From Candidatus Caenarcanales bacterium (GTDB taxonomy: Bacteria > Cyanobacteriota > Vampirovibrionia > LMEP-6097), in assembly GCA_021299565.1 (NCBI GenBank), contig JAJTHA010000028.1:1-18254 (forward strand): DNA of 18,254 nucleotides. Direction: 5' to 3'. The translations under genes and the position numbers were made by a program. The stretch's first letter is position 1. Every line of letters begins with the position of its first letter. Below the pieces are notes generated by a model. That model was not told where the DNA came from. It saw nothing but the letters and a program-made list of their open reading frames with translations, and did not search any database. Below, piece by piece: positions 7,519 through 15,242 of this stretch.

Positions 7519-8262
7519 ATGTCAGCAGTAGAAAGCAAAGCGAAAAATCAAGATACAACAGTTTTAATTATAGAAGACGAAGCCCAGATCACCAGGTTAA
7601 TTGAGCTTGAGCTCAAGTACGAAGGCTATGATGTGCTAACTGCAACAGACGGGCTAGAAGGGCTAAAAGCAATTAAAGACAAATCTCCTGATTTGGTTTT
7701 ACTAGATTGCATGCTTCCTAGCATGAGCGGGGAAGAAGTCTGCAAACAAGTTAGAGCTGATGCTAAAGACACACCAATCATTATGATCACCGCTAAAGAT
7801 AGTATCGACGATAAAGTCAAAGGGCTTGATTATGGCGCCGATGATTATTTAGTCAAACCTTTTGCAACAGAAGAACTACTCGCTCGTATTAGAGCTGTTT
7901 TGAGACGCAAACCAAAATCAGAGACAGGCACACTGCAATATAAGGATCTCTGGTTAGATCAATTTAATAGAGTTGCCAGAAGATCAAACCAAGAGCTTGA
8001 ATTAAGAAGCAAAGAGTTTTCTTTACTTAGAGTTTTTATGATGTACCCAGAGCAATATCTCACTAGAGAGTTTTTATTTAGTAAAGTTTGGGGCTATGAT
8101 TTTATTGGCGAAAGCAATGTAATTGAAGTTTATATCAGATACCTAAGATCAAAACTAAGAGAAAAACAATTCGGCAAATTGATTCACACCAAGCGTGGTG
8201 AAGGCTATATGCTAAAAGCTATTGAAGGGGCGCCTCTCGAAGAAGATGGCTCTGACGATTAA
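7519..8262 (+). CDS. OmpR-family two-component response regulator
   Basis: This 247-residue DNA-binding response regulator has a receiver domain at about residues 14-130 with the acidic pair E19-D20, phospho-acceptor D63 (VLLDCMLP), T91 (MITAKD) and K113 (YLVKPF), all intact. The C-terminal winged-helix domain (about 140-232) shows RSKEFSLLRVFMMYPEQYLTREFLFSKVWGYDF, NVIEVYIRYLRSKL and HTKRGEGYMLK, as in OmpR/PhoB. A short acidic tail (GAPLEEDGSDD) follows. No histidine kinase gene is adjacent, so it is an orphan here and its signal and targets are unknown. Regulation of the neighbouring beta-barrel or exporter genes is only a guess from context. The last 51 bases overlap the convergent lgt gene. 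Confidence 0.95.
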   Translation: MSAVESKAKNQDTTVLIIEDEAQITRLIELELKYEGYDVLTATDGLEGLKAIKDKSPDLVLLDCMLPSMSGEEVCKQVRADAKDTPIIMITAKDSIDDKVKGLDYGADDYLVKPFATEELLARIRAVLRRKPKSETGTLQYKDLWLDQFNRVARRSNQELELRSKEFSLLRVFMMYPEQYLTREFLFSKVWGYDFIGESNVIEVYIRYLRSKLREKQFGKLIHTKRGEGYMLKAIEGAPLEEDGSDD

Positions 8263-9000
8263 AAGTAAAGCAACAAATATCAAAACATAACTTGTCAAAG
8301 TAGCTGCTGGTATTGATCCTGCATAAAGGCTATCTAGTCTTATGCTCTCGATCATAATCCTCAGTAAAGAATACAGGATAAAGTATGTGGCGATAATAAT
8401 TTTCGGCACAAAATTTTTCTTGATCAAAACCAATAAAATAAAAGCTATGAACAAATTACCAATTGCTTCATACAAGAAAGCAGGGTGATGATGCTGACCT
8501 GTATGAGAAATATAAAGCCCCCAGGGTAAATTAGTCACAGAACCAAAAGCTTCTTCATTAAAAAAATTCCCCCAGCGACCTATTGCCTGACCCAATGGCG
8601 CAACTGCTGCAACTATAGAAAGCCTATATTCAATTTTTTGTAAATTGAATTTGCAATAAATAAAACTAGCAATAGCCGCTCCAATCATCGCTCCGTGTAT
8701 GCTTTGCCCGCCAAGCCAGATCATAGGGATTTCTGAAAGATTTTTAGAAAAATAATCCAGATTAAGCAAGACAAACCAAAGTCTTGCTCCGACTATACCG
8801 CTGAAAAAAAGCAGCAAAGCAAAATCTTGAAACTTATCAAAATCGTTGTATTGATTGAAATCCTTAGATGGACTAGCTTTCAGTAGAAATTTGGAATAAT
8901 ACAAAGCTACAAAAAAAGCCAAAACGGTTATTAACCCATACCACCTAAGAGTAAGTGGACCTAAACTAAAAATTATTTGCCCTGGTGATTGGAATGTCAT
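8212..9000 (-). CDS. lgt: Prolipoprotein diacylglyceryl transferase
   Basis: This 262-residue inner-membrane enzyme moves diacylglycerol from phosphatidylglycerol to the lipobox Cys of prolipoproteins. The family signature is complete: GRWGNFFNEEAFG (141-153) with R142, N145 and E150. The catalytic-region His is H102 in QSIHGAMIG. The segment SPGQIIFSLGPLTLRWYGLI at the N-terminus, HHPAFLYEA near 171-179 and the later MIESIR (R221) also fit. About seven membrane spans are expected and the length is normal. It is the last gene of the glycosyltransferase operon, three bases after the sugar transferase stop. Its 3' end runs 51 bases into the convergent response regulator gene, so its last 16 residues are encoded antisense to that gene's tail. 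Confidence 0.97.
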   Translation of the reverse strand: MTFQSPGQIIFSLGPLTLRWYGLITVLAFFVALYYSKFLLKASPSKDFNQYNDFDKFQDFALLLFFSGIVGARLWFVLLNLDYFSKNLSEIPMIWLGGQSIHGAMIGAAIASFIYCKFNLQKIEYRLSIVAAVAPLGQAIGRWGNFFNEEAFGSVTNLPWGLYISHTGQHHHPAFLYEAIGNLFIAFILLVLIKKNFVPKIIIATYFILYSLLRIMIESIRLDSLYAGSIPAATLTSYVLIFVALLLIVRAIFFERRPFNSF

Positions 9001-9003
9001 CGA

Positions 9004-9582
9004 TTAATGTGGTGAACTACTATTTTTATCATATATACCATCGCCCCAAATCAATACTCCAAAAGTTTTGAAAATAATTTTTAGATCCAAAAATAAATTA
9101 TGGTTTTGTGCATACCAAACATCTAATTCCATACGCTTTTCGTAGGGAATGGAATTGCGACCATTAACTTGAGTCCAACCCGTTAAACCTGGTTTAACTG
9201 TTAATTTAAGTTTCTCGATTTCACTAAAGTTTTGAACTTGTATAGGTAAAGCTGGTCTAGGTCCTACTATACTCATATCACCATTCAAGACATTTAAAAG
9301 TTGTGGGGTTTCATCTAAGCTAGTTTTACGGAGAAATTTTCCAAATTTGGTAATACGATCATCAGCAACTGAATCAGCGAGCATATTAGGATTACTGCCT
9401 GTCCTCATGCTACGAAATTTAAAGCACAAAAATTCTTTGGCATTTTTTCCAACTCTTGTGTGCAAATATAATGCAGGACCAGGGGATTCAAGTTTAATAA
9501 TTATTGCTATTAAAAGCCAAAACGGTGAAGCGACAATAATCACTGGAACTGCAATAACAAGATCTAATAAACGCTTAAGCAC
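9004..9582 (-). CDS. PglC-like monotopic phosphoglycosyl transferase (bacterial sugar transferase)
   Basis: This 192-residue protein is of the small PglC type (PF02397). Family enzymes transfer a sugar phosphate from a UDP-sugar to undecaprenyl phosphate, starting assembly of a surface glycan. The N-terminal re-entrant helix (about 5-30) contains the kinking S19-P20. The loop SPGPALYLHTRVGK and KFRSMRTG follow, then the catalytic Asp-Glu pair D90-E91 in TSLDETPQLLNVL, GDMSIVGPRP, and KPGLTGWTQVNGRN. It starts at GTG 9582, which preserves the membrane helix. It sits four bases after the GT-C-like gene and three bases before lgt. Which sugar it uses cannot be read from sequence. Confidence 0.92.
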   Translation of the reverse strand: MLKRLLDLVIAVPVIIVASPFWLLIAIIIKLESPGPALYLHTRVGKNAKEFLCFKFRSMRTGSNPNMLADSVADDRITKFGKFLRKTSLDETPQLLNVLNGDMSIVGPRPALPIQVQNFSEIEKLKLTVKPGLTGWTQVNGRNSIPYEKRMELDVWYAQNHNLFLDLKIIFKTFGVLIWGDGIYDKNSSSPH

Positions 9583-9586
9583 AATT

Positions 9587-11086
9587 TTATTTTACAACCT
9601 TAAACATCGAAGCAGGTAAACGATAACGCTTAATTAGCTCTTGATTGCTTTGATTGTTTTTAAGAAGAATAATGTTAGTTGAATCAACAAAAACTGGTAC
9701 CCAAGAACTATCATTAAGCCTTTTGATCAAAAAAGGCTGTCCATGCTCGGTGTTATCCAATCTCATAAAATAAATTACATTAAAAGGAATTTTGGCTTCT
9801 AAATTTTGCCACACCTGTTCATCTTTCAAGGAAGCTACGTAAATATTTTGCAAAAACTCCTTAGTATAAGCTTCTGGTCTATTATCAATAAAGACTCTAT
9901 GCTTAGGGAAAAGGTGAAATATCAAATAACCGCCGATATCATAGTTATTAAAAATTGGTCCTTTGATATTATTAGATAAGAAAAATTCCGCTGAAGCGTG
10001 TGTCTTAGGATCAAAAAGACATTTACTAATATCTCTTTTAACAAGTCCAATATAAAAGCCTATCCAAGAAATCAAAAGTAAAATACTAACCAAAGTAAGC
10101 CAATGGCAATTTTTCAATTTTAATTTAAATAAATTTGCAGCAAAGACTCCCACCAAAGCCAATGCATACAAAGGAATGGTTCTATTGGTTTTAAAAGCGA
10201 GTATCATTAAAATCACCGAGACAATCAAGTATCTATAATCAAGATTTTTATTGCGCCACAAAAAATACATCACAATTAAATTAGCCAACGAAATGATTTC
10301 CAATAAATAATAATGGGGGTTATATGGATATCGCCCCTGCATAAAAAACACTGATTGGTTTTCAGCGATCATATAACCATAATCATGAAAAATATTAAGA
10401 GGAATCAATAAACCAAAAATATGTGATGGATTAATTAATGAAATCAAAATTACAGGAATAAATATTTTGAAAAAATTCTTTGGGAAAAAAGCAACAAGTA
10501 GAAAAATCCCGAAAACAAAAAATATATGCATGTTTATCCAAATCAATTGGATTAACAAATAGGGCAACAGCAAGGCTTTGAAAGAAATTTTTTCTTTTTT
10601 ATATAATGCAAGTAACAGAAATTCAACAGCAAAGAAAATATAACTAATAGATTCTGGTCTAACCTCTGTGCGCATGCAGGTTAGTGGCAACAAAAGACAC
10701 AGGCTCAGAAAAGCAATTTGAGTATTCGAAATTAATCGTGCCGCAAAGAACATAATTAGGTTTGCCAGTAAAATGCAAACGATATTGAAAATCGTAAGTC
10801 CATTAAAACCAAGTAACTTATACAAAAAACTAAATATCACACCAATAAACCAATGATGGTTAGTGAAGGGTGCCTGAGGCATAGTATATGAATAAAAGTT
10901 TGTATGCCAAAGTCTATCAAAAATATCAAAACGATTGTATTTAAGAGCTTCAAAAAAAATATTACCGTTTTGTATATGCCTTCCTAAATCTGCCGTACTC
11001 AGATCAATGGCATCAGCAGTAAACAAAACAGCCGCATAAATTACAAACAAAACAGCAACTATATATAAACCAAGTTTTTTACTCAC
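9587..11086 (-). CDS. GT-C-like multi-spanning membrane protein, putative glycosyltransferase
   Basis: This 499-residue protein has a dozen or so predicted membrane spans and a soluble C-terminal domain from about residue 370. The first external loop has the acidic motif TADLGRHIQNG (D33) followed by NHHW (about 76-79). These match a bacterial family with D-x-L-x-x-H-...-G and a downstream H-E/H-W motif that I regard as GT-C fold. The C-terminal part has FNNYDIGGYLIFHLFPKHRVFIDNRPEAY, also typical of that family. Such enzymes use a polyprenyl-phosphate sugar as donor on the outer face of the inner membrane, which fits the polyprenyl-phosphate sugar synthase gene just upstream. Activity is inferred. 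It starts at GTG 11086, ten bases after the preceding stop. Confidence 0.75.
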   Translation of the reverse strand: MSKKLGLYIVAVLFVIYAAVLFTADAIDLSTADLGRHIQNGNIFFEALKYNRFDIFDRLWHTNFYSYTMPQAPFTNHHWFIGVIFSFLYKLLGFNGLTIFNIVCILLANLIMFFAARLISNTQIAFLSLCLLLPLTCMRTEVRPESISYIFFAVEFLLLALYKKEKISFKALLLPYLLIQLIWINMHIFFVFGIFLLVAFFPKNFFKIFIPVILISLINPSHIFGLLIPLNIFHDYGYMIAENQSVFFMQGRYPYNPHYYLLEIISLANLIVMYFLWRNKNLDYRYLIVSVILMILAFKTNRTIPLYALALVGVFAANLFKLKLKNCHWLTLVSILLLISWIGFYIGLVKRDISKCLFDPKTHASAEFFLSNNIKGPIFNNYDIGGYLIFHLFPKHRVFIDNRPEAYTKEFLQNIYVASLKDEQVWQNLEAKIPFNVIYFMRLDNTEHGQPFLIKRLNDSSWVPVFVDSTNIILLKNNQSNQELIKRYRLPASMFKVVK

Positions 11087-11096
11087 AGTTAATAAT

Positions 11097-11792
11097 CTAG
11101 TCTATAAAACGATGTTTGATAATATAAAAAATGGCTTTTAGCCCATCTGTCCATTTAATTTTTTTGCCTTCAGCATAATCTCTGGCGTAATAATTTATAG
11201 GCACCTCAAAAAGCTTGAGATTGGGGATTTTTGAAATCTTTGCGGTAATTTCAGGCTCAATTCCAAAACGATTTTCTTTAATTGTAATTTTTGCCAAAAT
11301 ATTTTTTCGAAAAACTTTATAACAAGTCTCCATATCGCTAAGTGATAATCCATAAACCATATTAGAAAAAATGGTTAGAAATCTATTTGCAAAATAATGC
11401 AATGAATTGGTTACCCTTCGAACACCTGCACCAGCAAACCTTGAACCGTATACAACATCTGCATTTAAATCGATTAACGGTTTCAATAATAATGGATAAT
11501 CTTTAGGTTCATACTCTAGATCAGCATCTTGAATAATAACAAAATCGCCATTAGCTTCCTTGAAACCTTTTTTTAAAGCAGCACCTTTACCTGAATTTTT
11601 TTCTAGTTTAAAAATTTTGATTGGGATTTTGCTAGCAAACGCATGAACATTGTCCAAGGTTCTATCTGTAGAACAATCATCAACCAGAATTATTTCTTTT
11701 TCCAGATCTAAATTAAGCTCATTTAGCTTAGTTAGTAATTTGGCGATGTTTTGCTCTTCATTATAAACAGGTATTACTATACTAAGAAGCAT
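11097..11792 (-). CDS. GT2 glycosyltransferase, polyprenyl-phosphate mannose/glucose synthase-like
   Basis: This 231-residue single-domain GT-A protein of family GT2 resembles dolichol-phosphate mannose/glucose synthase. Motifs are SIVIPVYNEEQNI (4-16), ILVDDCSTDRT (nucleotide-binding D39), NSGKGAALKKGF, and the metal-binding DAD at 89-91 (IIQDADLEYEP). Later come VVYGSRFAG and the acceptor-loop-like YKVFRKNI. It lacks C-terminal membrane helices, so it would act at the cytoplasmic face, charging undecaprenyl phosphate with a hexose. It is the first gene of a four-gene minus-strand operon and would supply the donor for the GT-C-like protein. A 51-base gap separates it from divergent purF; a CATAAA at 11798-11803 (minus strand) is a weak -10 candidate. 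Confidence 0.88.
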   Translation of the reverse strand: MLLSIVIPVYNEEQNIAKLLTKLNELNLDLEKEIILVDDCSTDRTLDNVHAFASKIPIKIFKLEKNSGKGAALKKGFKEANGDFVIIQDADLEYEPKDYPLLLKPLIDLNADVVYGSRFAGAGVRRVTNSLHYFANRFLTIFSNMVYGLSLSDMETCYKVFRKNILAKITIKENRFGIEPEITAKISKIPNLKLFEVPINYYARDYAEGKKIKWTDGLKAIFYIIKHRFID

Positions 11793-11828
11793 AATAATTT
11801 ATGCCCATGACCTTGATCCTTTCGAACT

Positions 11829-11837
11829 TGATACAAT
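11829..11837 (+). promoter_or_regulatory. purF: Extended -10 promoter for a leaderless purF mRNA
   Basis: TGATACAAT is an extended -10 (TGn plus TACAAT, five of six consensus bases). The hexamer ends six bases before the GTG at 11844, so the expected transcript start coincides with the start codon. No Shine-Dalgarno sequence precedes the GTG. No clear -35 is seen at 17 bases, which is compatible with an extended -10 promoter. Confidence 0.5.
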
Positions 11838-11843
11838 AATATC

Positions 11844-13442
11844 GTGAGTATTATATCTAGTCTTATAGATAAATCCGCGATGCTTTGGGGCAATATTAAA
11901 AGCCTTGCTCATAATACTCTCACAAAAGTTTTTTCATATTCAGTAAATAGAAAAGTTATCGAAGATCTTCATGAAGATCCAAAGCTCAAAGAAAAATGTG
12001 GGGTTCTTGCTTATTTCAACAAAGATTCAAACACTTCATTTGAACATATTCTAGCTAGTCTAGGAAGATTACAACATAGAGGTCAGCATGCAGCTGGTTT
12101 TATGGCGGCAAATGAGCAAGGCGACATTATTAATCATGCAAAAAAAGGACTAATTAGTGAGGTATTTCAAGATTCTGAGACTAAGCAAAAATTTGAAAAA
12201 CAAAAAATCTATTTAGGGCATACACTCTACACAACTTCACGAACAGAGGGCTGTAGCCTGCACGCTCAACCGATTCTAGCTGGAGAGCCCTCAAAAATTG
12301 CTTTAGTTCATAATGGCAATCTTCCAGACTGTAGCTCACTAAAAAACTTACTTAAAACAAAATACAATCTGAGCGATGAAGCTCTATCTGAAATGAATGA
12401 TTCGACGCTAATGGCAACTCTCATTTCAAAAATCTATAACTCAAATGCTAATAAGGATTTGATTTTTGCAGTTGATCAAGCCCGTAAAAACTTTACCGGT
12501 GCTTATTCAATCATTGTCAGTGATGGTAAATCTATAGTTAGCACTCGAGACAATAATGGCTTAAGACCCTTATTAGTTGGATTTGATCAAAATAGAAATC
12601 CCATAGCCTTCGCTTCTGAATCAGCAGCCTTAAAAACTTTAGGAATCAATGAATATCGAGATCTACAACCCGGAGAACTTTTCGTAATTAAAAATGATGG
12701 TTCATTTTACAGCTACGCTCAGACACAAGAAAAAACCCAAAACAATATTGACGCTTTTGAGTATATTTATTTCTCTAGACCCGATAGCAAAATAGAAGGC
12801 AAGTATGTGAACAAGACCAGAAGAAATGCCGGTAAATTAATCGGACAAAGATTGAAAAAGGAATTGGGGAATATTGACTTTGTGATTCCTGTGCCAGAAA
12901 GCGGCAATGCAGCTGCCTCTGGTTTAGCAGAAGCAATTCAAAAACCAATAAATTTTGGACTTATTAAAAATCGTCATCTTCGAACTTTTATTGAAAACGG
13001 CAAGGGACTAGATGAAAAATTCTCCATCTGTGAAGATGCTATATTTGGCAAAAAAATTGTCTTAGTTGATGACTCAATAGTAAGAGGCAATACAACAAAA
13101 AAACTTATCGAAAAAATTAGAGAATATAAACCAGCTGAAATTCATTTGGTGATTGCTTCTCCACCAGTTTTATATCCTGATTTTTATGGTATTGATACTC
13201 CAATGCAAGATGAATTGATCGCAGCAAAAAAACTTAAAGAAAACCCTAATCTTCAAGCTGCCGTTGAAGCAATAAAAACTGAACTCGGAATTGATTCATT
13301 GAATTATTTAAAAATAGACGAATTATGCAAAGCAATTGAACGAGACAAGGATCAACTCAATCTAGCAGCATTTAACGGCGACTATCCTGTGAATATAGGT
13401 GAAAACTCCCAAGGAATGCATGATTTTATTCTAAAATGTTAA
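11844..13442 (+). CDS. purF: Amidophosphoribosyltransferase
   Basis: This 532-residue enzyme makes 5-phosphoribosylamine from PRPP and glutamine, the first step of purine synthesis. The N-terminal glutaminase is of Ntn type with nucleophile C52 (KEKCGVLAYF), LGRLQHRGQHAAGF and HNGNL. The PRPP-binding loop is VLVDDSIVRGNT (about 406-417). The 51 residues before C52 would have to be removed as a propeptide; known propeptides are much shorter (about 11 in B. subtilis). An alternative start at M13 (11880) would still leave 39. Cysteines that bind the [4Fe-4S] cluster in the B. subtilis type appear absent: YPDFYGIDTP, LNLAAFNGDYPV and DAFEYIYF have other residues at those places. It appears to be expressed from its own promoter and is followed after 15 bases by an unknown gene. 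Confidence 0.96.
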   Translation: MSIISSLIDKSAMLWGNIKSLAHNTLTKVFSYSVNRKVIEDLHEDPKLKEKCGVLAYFNKDSNTSFEHILASLGRLQHRGQHAAGFMAANEQGDIINHAKKGLISEVFQDSETKQKFEKQKIYLGHTLYTTSRTEGCSLHAQPILAGEPSKIALVHNGNLPDCSSLKNLLKTKYNLSDEALSEMNDSTLMATLISKIYNSNANKDLIFAVDQARKNFTGAYSIIVSDGKSIVSTRDNNGLRPLLVGFDQNRNPIAFASESAALKTLGINEYRDLQPGELFVIKNDGSFYSYAQTQEKTQNNIDAFEYIYFSRPDSKIEGKYVNKTRRNAGKLIGQRLKKELGNIDFVIPVPESGNAAASGLAEAIQKPINFGLIKNRHLRTFIENGKGLDEKFSICEDAIFGKKIVLVDDSIVRGNTTKKLIEKIREYKPAEIHLVIASPPVLYPDFYGIDTPMQDELIAAKKLKENPNLQAAVEAIKTELGIDSLNYLKIDELCKAIERDKDQLNLAAFNGDYPVNIGENSQGMHDFILKC

Positions 13443-13457
13443 TCTAAGAAGTTATAT

Positions 13458-14282
13458 ATGACAATATCGTTTCCAAAGGCAACTCGGGCAGTTGCAAGTT
13501 CTCTAAAAAGATTTAGTAAGAATGATCAAGGTCCAAATGGAAAAAATCCATATCAATTTTTGATTAATCAACTGGATGCACCAGAGCTTATTCAACTACA
13601 CGCCGCCTTAACGCCAAGAATAAATAGGATTCTTGGTCAAACCAATGTCAGTGAAGCTTTAGGTCGAGATTTGACTAGTCTTATTGAGATTGGTGACAAA
13701 GATAACCTGTCTTTTAGGCTATCTCAGTCAGCCGAAAATTTGGCATATCAACTATACGATTGCATGCTCTATTCACTTGTTAGAGACTTAAAAGATATGA
13801 CTAAGTTTTTCATGAAGCAACTTTTGATTTATAAAATTCCCTTAGCGGATTTGCCTGTTCAAAATTTATTGTTTGAAGCTGCTAAGAAAAAAGACTTTGA
13901 CGCATTTAAATGCCTACTGTATGTTTGCCATAATTCAAACGCAGACGAAATTGAAAAAGTTAAACACATAAAATCTATGACCAAAAAAATTAACGATGTG
14001 GCAATTAAACTTTTAGATCAAAATCACTATTCTAATGCTCTAGATTTATTAACAACAATTGCAGAAGATGAGTCTTTCGATCAAACTATTTATAATTCTA
14101 GTTTTGATAAAGTTGGCTTAAGTCGAATTGAATTTGCGTTAAATGAATTTATAGAAAGAAACAAAGTTGAGAAATCAATCGCAATAGAATTTCGAGACTC
14201 GTTTAAAAAAGCTTGTGAATCAATTGAAGCAAAATTTGATATGCTTGGTGATTCTGATGGTTTGTCAGATAGCTTTTTTTAA
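13458..14282 (+). CDS. Hypothetical helical protein
   Basis: I do not recognise this 274-residue protein. It has no signal peptide and no membrane span. It is mostly predicted alpha-helix, with stretches such as APELIQLHAALTPRINRILG, LLIYKIPLADLPVQNLLFEAAKKKDFDAFKCLLYVC and NHYSNALDLLTTIAEDESFD. Some of these resemble degenerate helical-hairpin (TPR- or ankyrin-like) units, but no clear consensus repeat is seen. The C-terminus is acidic (DMLGDSDGLSDSFF). It lies 15 bases after purF and 18 before the radical SAM gene on the same strand, so co-transcription with purF is likely. Codon use is like its neighbours, which supports a real gene. A link to purine synthesis cannot be claimed. Confidence 0.75.
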   Translation: MTISFPKATRAVASSLKRFSKNDQGPNGKNPYQFLINQLDAPELIQLHAALTPRINRILGQTNVSEALGRDLTSLIEIGDKDNLSFRLSQSAENLAYQLYDCMLYSLVRDLKDMTKFFMKQLLIYKIPLADLPVQNLLFEAAKKKDFDAFKCLLYVCHNSNADEIEKVKHIKSMTKKINDVAIKLLDQNHYSNALDLLTTIAEDESFDQTIYNSSFDKVGLSRIEFALNEFIERNKVEKSIAIEFRDSFKKACESIEAKFDMLGDSDGLSDSFF

Positions 14283-14283
14283 A

Positions 14284-14292
14284 TGCTAAAAT
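14284..14292 (+). promoter_or_regulatory. Possible extended -10 for the radical SAM gene
   Basis: TGCTAAAAT (TGn plus TAAAAT, five of six consensus) overlaps the end of the preceding gene's stop region. The hexamer ends eight bases before the GTG at 14301, so the mRNA would start at or one to two bases before the start codon. No Shine-Dalgarno sequence is present. Confidence 0.45.
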
Positions 14293-14300
14293 GATAAGTC

Positions 14301-15242
14301 GTGCTCAAAGCCCCCTACAAAACTCTAAAAGACTATCTAGAACAGCGATTTGGCACCAGGGTTCAGAGAGTCACACTTGAAGGTGGTTTCACCTGCCCTA
14401 ATCGTGATGGCACTAAAGCCTCTGGTGGTTGTACATTTTGTACTGATGACGGGTCTTCATCAGGTGCCCAAAATGCCGGAGATACAATCAAAACTCAATT
14501 ATTGCAAGGTATAAGCAAACAAAAACATAGATTTGCAAGCAGTAAATTCATCGCTTATTTTCAATCATTCACCAATACCTATGGAGAAGTCAATTATCTC
14601 AAAACTCTTTATGATCAAGCAATAGATCATAAAGACGTAGTTGTACTTGCAATTGGAACCAGACCTGATTGCGTTCCTGAAGAAGTCATAGATTTGCTTG
14701 AAGAGTATACAGCAAAAGGTCTTGAGGTCTGGGTAGATATTGGTGTACAAAGTACTCATAATATTTCTTTGGAAAAAATCAATCGCGCACATAGTTATGA
14801 AGACTTTGTTGATGCAGTCAATAGGCTCGCCAGACGCAAAAACCCACTACTCAAAATTTGCACTCATGTGATTCTAGGGCTTCCTGGAGAGACGAAAGAG
14901 ATGATGCTAGAAACGGCTTCTAGATTGAGCTTGCTTCCTATTGACGATATCAAAATTCATCAACTTTGTATTTTCAAACACACAGCGATGGAAATTGACT
15001 ATCTCAATGGCGATATAAAAGTATTTGAAATAGACAATTATATAGAGATACTTGCTGAATTCATAGCAAGACTAAGACCTGAAATCAGCATCCAGAGAGT
15101 GCTTGGAGAAGGCAAAATTGGAGAGTTAATTGCGCCCGAATGGGCTGATCATGGGCTAAAAAATAAATTTTTAGAGAAATTGCAAGGATACATGATCGAT
15201 AAAAATTTATCCCAGGGATCTTTGCTTGCCAATAAGACCTAA
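14301..15242 (+). CDS. Radical SAM protein of the YhcC/YtqA (TIGR01212-like) family
   Basis: This 313-residue protein is of the family of E. coli YhcC and B. subtilis YtqA, radical SAM proteins whose reaction is not well defined. The [4Fe-4S] cysteines are C32, C44 and C47 (TCPNRDGTKASGGCTFC), giving the unusual CX11CX2C spacing typical of this family rather than CX3CX2C. Further family features are YFQSFTNTYG, IGTRPDCVPEEV, VDIGVQSTHN, HVILGLPGET (SAM-binding region) and the end segment RVLGEGKIGELIAPEW. The GTG at 14301 sets the family-like beginning LKAPYKTLKDYLEQRFG. It lies 18 bases after the hypothetical gene. Its TAA overlaps the stop of the convergent small gene by four bases. Confidence 0.93.
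   Translation: MLKAPYKTLKDYLEQRFGTRVQRVTLEGGFTCPNRDGTKASGGCTFCTDDGSSSGAQNAGDTIKTQLLQGISKQKHRFASSKFIAYFQSFTNTYGEVNYLKTLYDQAIDHKDVVVLAIGTRPDCVPEEVIDLLEEYTAKGLEVWVDIGVQSTHNISLEKINRAHSYEDFVDAVNRLARRKNPLLKICTHVILGLPGETKEMMLETASRLSLLPIDDIKIHQLCIFKHTAMEIDYLNGDIKVFEIDNYIEILAEFIARLRPEISIQRVLGEGKIGELIAPEWADHGLKNKFLEKLQGYMIDKNLSQGSLLANKT

Noticed and set aside
14565..14792. Minus-strand open frame of 75 codons inside the radical SAM gene
   Set aside because: It is a shadow frame opposite conserved radical SAM motifs, without a Shine-Dalgarno or promoter.
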